Positions 20,118 to 23,294 of a stretch of 23,294 bases of DNA are shown in pieces (positions within the stretch are counted from its first letter, which is position 1; each line of letters opens with the position of its first letter). Source of the DNA: Pseudomonadota bacterium (lineage in GTDB: Bacteria; Desulfobacterota; Anaeroferrophillalia; Anaeroferrophillales; Tharpellaceae); contig DAOWHJ010000115.1 in assembly GCA_030641485.1 (NCBI GenBank), forward strand, positions 1 through 23,294. Direction: 5' to 3'. Below the pieces are notes generated by a model. It searched no databases and was not told the origin of the DNA. It worked only from the letters and a program-made list of their open reading frames with translations. Position numbers and translations under genes: made by a program.

Positions 20118-22535
20118 ATGACTTATCAGATTAAAAAAGCGGCGGTTCTTGGGGCCGGAGTGATGGGGGCCACAATTGCTGCTCATCTCGCGAATGCCGG
20201 GATCGAGTGTCTTTTACTTGATATTATCCCTTTTGAGCGGAAACCGGAAGATGAAGCTAAAGGATTGACTAAGGAGAGCCCCGCCTGGCGCAATAGCTTT
20301 GCTGATGGGGGGCTGAAAGGGGCAATCAAATCTAAACCGGCCTCTTTTTACGCAAAATCTGTGGCAAAATTAGTTAAAACCGGTAATTTTGAAGATGACC
20401 TTGATAAATTGGCCGGTGTAGACTGGGTGATTGAGGTTGTAATCGAAAACCTTAAAATTAAACATGAGCTTCTGGCCAAAGTTGAGAAGGTGATCGGTCC
20501 TGACTGTATTCTCTCCAGTAATACTTCAGGGTTGCCGATTAATGAGGTTGGGGCGCAGCTCTCGGCCTCAGTCAAGGAACGTTTCTTAGGAACTCATTTT
20601 TTCAATCCGCCGCGCTACATGAAATTATTGGAAATCATTTCAGGCCCTGAAACCAAACCTGAAGTTATCGATTTCATGTCAGAATTCGGTGAAGAGGTTC
20701 TTGGTAAAGGTATTGTAGTTTGTAAAGATGTACCCAACTTTATCGCCAATCGGATTGGGGTTTTTGATATCTCCAATGCTATAACTATCATGTTGGAGAT
20801 GGAACTGACGGTTCCAGAACTCGATGCCATTATTGGTAAAGCTCTTGGGCGGCCGGGCTCAGCAATTTGTGGAACCATGGATCTGGTCGGCCTTGATACC
20901 GGGGCCCATGTCATGAAAAATCTCTATGATGCGGTTGCAGATGACGAGATGCGTGATATCTTTCAGGCCCCTGAATTCATGGTTAAAATGATTGAAAGTG
21001 GCAAGTTAGGCAATAAAACCCGCCAAGGTTATTACAAGAAAACTAAGGATGAGAAAGGGAAAAGGGTAAAACTGGCTCTTGATTACAATACCAATGAGTA
21101 TGTGGCTTTTTCCAAGCCGCGCTTTGCTGAACTCAAGGAAGCTCGCAAAACCCCGGGTGGTTTTGGCGCCAGTCTGAAATTTCTATTTAATAGCCCGGGT
21201 AAAGTCGGCGATGTTGTCCGTGCTTATCTCTGTCGCAATTTTCTCTATGCTGCCAACCGTATCCCCGAGATCAGTAACCAGGTCAATGCCATTGATGACG
21301 CTATGAAGTGGGGCTACAACCATAAACTCGGTCCCTTTGAACTTTGGGATACTGTCGGGCTTGAGGATACCGTCGCAGTCTTTAAAAAATTGAAGATGAA
21401 GTTGCCTAAAGCGATTACGGCGATGCTCAAAGCTGGTCACAAAAGTTTTTATGAAAAACGTGAAGATGGTCTCTACGTTTATGATTTAGTCGCGGCTGAG
21501 TATACTAAAATCGAAGCGAATCCGAAAATCATTCTATTGCCCAGTGTTAAAGCGTCTGGCGGTGTGGTTGCCACTAACCCAGGAGCCACTCTGGTTGATC
21601 TTGGTGATGGTATCGCCTGTGTTGAGTTTCATACCAAGATGAATTCAATTGATGCTGATGTTGTCAGCATGCTCAATCAGGCTTGTGATATTGTCGAAAA
21701 AGATTTTAACGGTCTTGTGATTGCCAATCACGGCAGCAATTTTTCTGTCGGAGCCAACCTTTTTGAGGTCTTTGTGACGATTCAAAAGGGTGACTGGGAT
21801 ATTCTGGAGATGATGATTAAAGGATTTCAGGATTGTAATATGCGTCTGAAATATCTTAATAAACCAGTCGTCACCGCGCCCGCCGGAATGGCTTTGGGTG
21901 GCGGTTGTGAAATCTCGATGCATGGTGATCACTGCCAGGCTGCCGGCGAGACCTATATGGGTTTGGTTGAAGTTGGTGTCGGAGTGATCCCGGCTGGTGG
22001 TGGGACCAAAGAGTTAATGATTCGGGCTACGGAAGGAATTCCCGATGGTACTATTGCCAGCGGTCTCAATCTTCAGACCTACTATCAGAAAATATTTGAA
22101 ACTATCGGTATGGCCAAGGTTGCAACCAGTGCTCTGGAAGCCAAAGAGCACGGCTTTATTCGTAAGAGTGAAGGCATTAGTATTAATCGTGACCATCAGA
22201 TCAATGATGCTAAACAGATCGCTCTGGGAATGTCGTATTACTATAAAAAACCACTTTCACCCATGATACCGGTGATGGGTGACAATCTCAAGGGGATGAT
22301 CGACTCGGTTCTCTACAATATGCAGGCGGGTAATTTTATCTCTGCATACGACAAATATGTCGCCAGCAAATTGACTGATGTTCTTGCCGGCGGTGACTGT
22401 GCCGAAGGAAGCTATGTCAGTGAACAGCTTCTGCTCGATCTTGAACGCGAGGCTTTTTTGAGTCTTTGCGGTGAAACCAAAACTCAGGATCGGATTATGT
22501 TTATGTTGAAAAACGGTAAACCTTTGAGAAATTAA
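20118..22535 (+). CDS. fadN: Bifunctional 3-hydroxyacyl-CoA dehydrogenase/enoyl-CoA hydratase, FadN architecture
   Basis: This 805-residue protein carries beta-oxidation steps 2 and 3. The dehydrogenase part comes first: NAD-binding VLGAGVMGATIAAHLANAG (10-28), SSNTSGLPI (133-141), catalytic His160 in GTHFFNPPRYMKLLEIISG with partner Glu172, and PNFIANRIG (206-214), followed by a second dehydrogenase C-domain (about 365-470). The crotonase part is C-terminal (about 495-700): oxyanion loops FSVGANL (542-548) and ALGGGCE (592-598), and Glu618 in VEVGVGVIPAGGG. This order is the reverse of E. coli FadB and matches Bacillus FadN. AAAGGAG precedes the ATG. A 28-bp gap precedes the thiolase gene, its usual partner. 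Confidence 0.94.
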   Translation: MTYQIKKAAVLGAGVMGATIAAHLANAGIECLLLDIIPFERKPEDEAKGLTKESPAWRNSFADGGLKGAIKSKPASFYAKSVAKLVKTGNFEDDLDKLAGVDWVIEVVIENLKIKHELLAKVEKVIGPDCILSSNTSGLPINEVGAQLSASVKERFLGTHFFNPPRYMKLLEIISGPETKPEVIDFMSEFGEEVLGKGIVVCKDVPNFIANRIGVFDISNAITIMLEMELTVPELDAIIGKALGRPGSAICGTMDLVGLDTGAHVMKNLYDAVADDEMRDIFQAPEFMVKMIESGKLGNKTRQGYYKKTKDEKGKRVKLALDYNTNEYVAFSKPRFAELKEARKTPGGFGASLKFLFNSPGKVGDVVRAYLCRNFLYAANRIPEISNQVNAIDDAMKWGYNHKLGPFELWDTVGLEDTVAVFKKLKMKLPKAITAMLKAGHKSFYEKREDGLYVYDLVAAEYTKIEANPKIILLPSVKASGGVVATNPGATLVDLGDGIACVEFHTKMNSIDADVVSMLNQACDIVEKDFNGLVIANHGSNFSVGANLFEVFVTIQKGDWDILEMMIKGFQDCNMRLKYLNKPVVTAPAGMALGGGCEISMHGDHCQAAGETYMGLVEVGVGVIPAGGGTKELMIRATEGIPDGTIASGLNLQTYYQKIFETIGMAKVATSALEAKEHGFIRKSEGISINRDHQINDAKQIALGMSYYYKKPLSPMIPVMGDNLKGMIDSVLYNMQAGNFISAYDKYVASKLTDVLAGGDCAEGSYVSEQLLLDLEREAFLSLCGETKTQDRIMFMLKNGKPLRN

Positions 22536-22563
22536 TAAATTATAGAATAAGGAGAATAGGACA

Positions 22564-23294
22564 ATGAGTGAAGCAGTAATCGTGGCGACCGTTCGTAGTG
22601 CCGGTGGCCGATATAAAAAAGGCGGTCTGGCGCAGACCCGGGGTGATGAGATTGGCATTCAAGTGGTTAAGGGATTGTTGGCCCGAGTGCCGGAATTAAA
22701 TCTAAAAGAGATTGATGATCTAGTTTGTGGTTGTTCCTTTCCTGAGGCCGAGCAAGGTATGAATATGGGTCGGGTTTTGGCTTTAGGTGCCGGCTTGCCG
22801 GTGGATGTCAGTGGGGTGGTGGTAAACCGTTTCTGCTCTTCCGGTCTGCAGGCGATAGCTGATGCAACGGCTAAGATTAATGCGGGTTGGGCTGATATTG
22901 TCATTGCTGGAGGGGCCGAGTCGATGAGCCACATTCCTATGGGTGGTAGTATTTTTCGACCCCATCCAGAGTGGGGTGATTTGCCAAATACTTACGTCTC
23001 GATGGGGATAACGGCTGAAAATGTGGCGGAAGAGTTTTCAGTATCACGTGAGGATCAGGATAAGTTTGCGGTTGAGAGTAATCGTCGCGCTCATGAAGCG
23101 ATTGCAGCGGGGAAGTTTAATGATGAAATTGTTCCGATTGAAGCCTGGCGTTATAGTACCGATGCTAATGGTAAAAAAGTAAAAACCCGTAAAACTTTTT
23201 CTGTAGATGATGGGGTTCGCTGGCCGACAACTGTGGCCGGCTTGGGTAAACTGAAATCACCTTTTAAGGCGGGTGGTATCGTCACTGCTGGTAA
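22564..23294 (+). CDS. fadA: Acetyl-CoA acyltransferase (3-ketoacyl-CoA thiolase), 3' truncated by window
   Basis: The frame is open from ATG 22564 to the window end, giving 243 residues of about 390 expected. It has the thiolase N-terminal half: VIVATVRSAGGRYKKGGL, RGDEIG, and the nucleophilic Cys91 in VVNRFCSSGLQAIA. IAGGAESMSHIPMGG and the loop domain with NVAEEFSVSREDQDKFAVESNRRA follow. It cleaves 3-ketoacyl-CoA with CoA to release acetyl-CoA, the last step of the spiral. AAGGAG (22549-22554) lies 9 nt before the ATG. The second active-site Cys and the conserved His fall outside the window, so completeness cannot be judged. Operon position after fadN supports a beta-oxidation rather than a biosynthetic thiolase. 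Confidence 0.94.
   Translation, partial: MSEAVIVATVRSAGGRYKKGGLAQTRGDEIGIQVVKGLLARVPELNLKEIDDLVCGCSFPEAEQGMNMGRVLALGAGLPVDVSGVVVNRFCSSGLQAIADATAKINAGWADIVIAGGAESMSHIPMGGSIFRPHPEWGDLPNTYVSMGITAENVAEEFSVSREDQDKFAVESNRRAHEAIAAGKFNDEIVPIEAWRYSTDANGKKVKTRKTFSVDDGVRWPTTVAGLGKLKSPFKAGGIVTAG

Noticed and set aside
22257..22658. 133-codon antisense frame across the fadN-fadA junction
   Set aside because: It overlaps two confident genes and a good AAGGAG site on the other strand, and its translation shows no recognisable domain.

Overview
This 23.3 kb window looks like a conserved chromosomal segment of a Gram-negative, probably anaerobic or facultative bacterium. I favour a deltaproteobacterium in the broad sense (Desulfobacterota or Desulfuromonadota). 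The reasons are a class I hybrid-cluster protein with a CRP/FNR-type box, an iron-sulfur flavoprotein, a BtuF-CbiZ cobinamide-salvage fusion, a lipoprotein signal, a TrmL methyltransferase, and a beta-oxidation operon controlled by a Bacillus-FadR-like TetR protein. This placement is inference; there is no rRNA or other phylogenetic marker here. I see no tRNA, rRNA, CRISPR array, IS element or prophage gene.

Layout. Positions 1-978 hold the 3' part of a MaoC-type hydratase gene (+), overlapping convergently with a DUF1499 lipoprotein gene (-). Positions 1059-3986 hold a disulfide oxidoreductase (-), a PpnP nucleoside phosphorylase (-), a small cupin (+) and a hotdog thioesterase (-). Their spacers contain short dispersed palindromic repeats. 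Positions 4177-6040 are a self-contained hcp unit: a strong 21-bp-stem terminator, hcp itself, and a promoter region with a perfect TTGAC-N4-GTCAA box placed as in class II CRP/FNR activation. Positions 6066-12251 carry housekeeping genes, all on the minus strand: an ABC-F/trmL pair, an aspartate-type aminotransferase and tex. Positions 12388-15309 carry an iron-sulfur flavoprotein, a 60-codon remnant of an HPP-family membrane protein, and a secreted BtuF-CbiZ fusion with an unassigned C-terminal tail.

Positions 15495 to the end are a fatty-acid degradation locus, all on the plus strand: acyl-CoA synthetase (fadD-like), TetR regulator (fadR-like), acyl-CoA dehydrogenase (fadE-like), a bifunctional 3-hydroxyacyl-CoA dehydrogenase/enoyl-CoA hydratase of FadN architecture, and a thiolase (fadA-like) cut by the window end. 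Together these cover activation plus all four steps of the beta-oxidation spiral. Two sites match the TGAATGA-N4-TCATTCA operator type known for Bacillus FadR. One sits on the predicted start site of the fadD-fadR transcript and one in front of the dehydrogenase gene, which suggests a local autoregulated acyl-CoA-responsive circuit.

The observations most worth following are the two-operator FadR circuit, the hcp promoter architecture, the BtuF-CbiZ fusion with its extra tail, the HPP remnant (absent from a plain ORF list), and a set of intergenic palindromic repeats. I do not see a clearly unprecedented multi-gene system.
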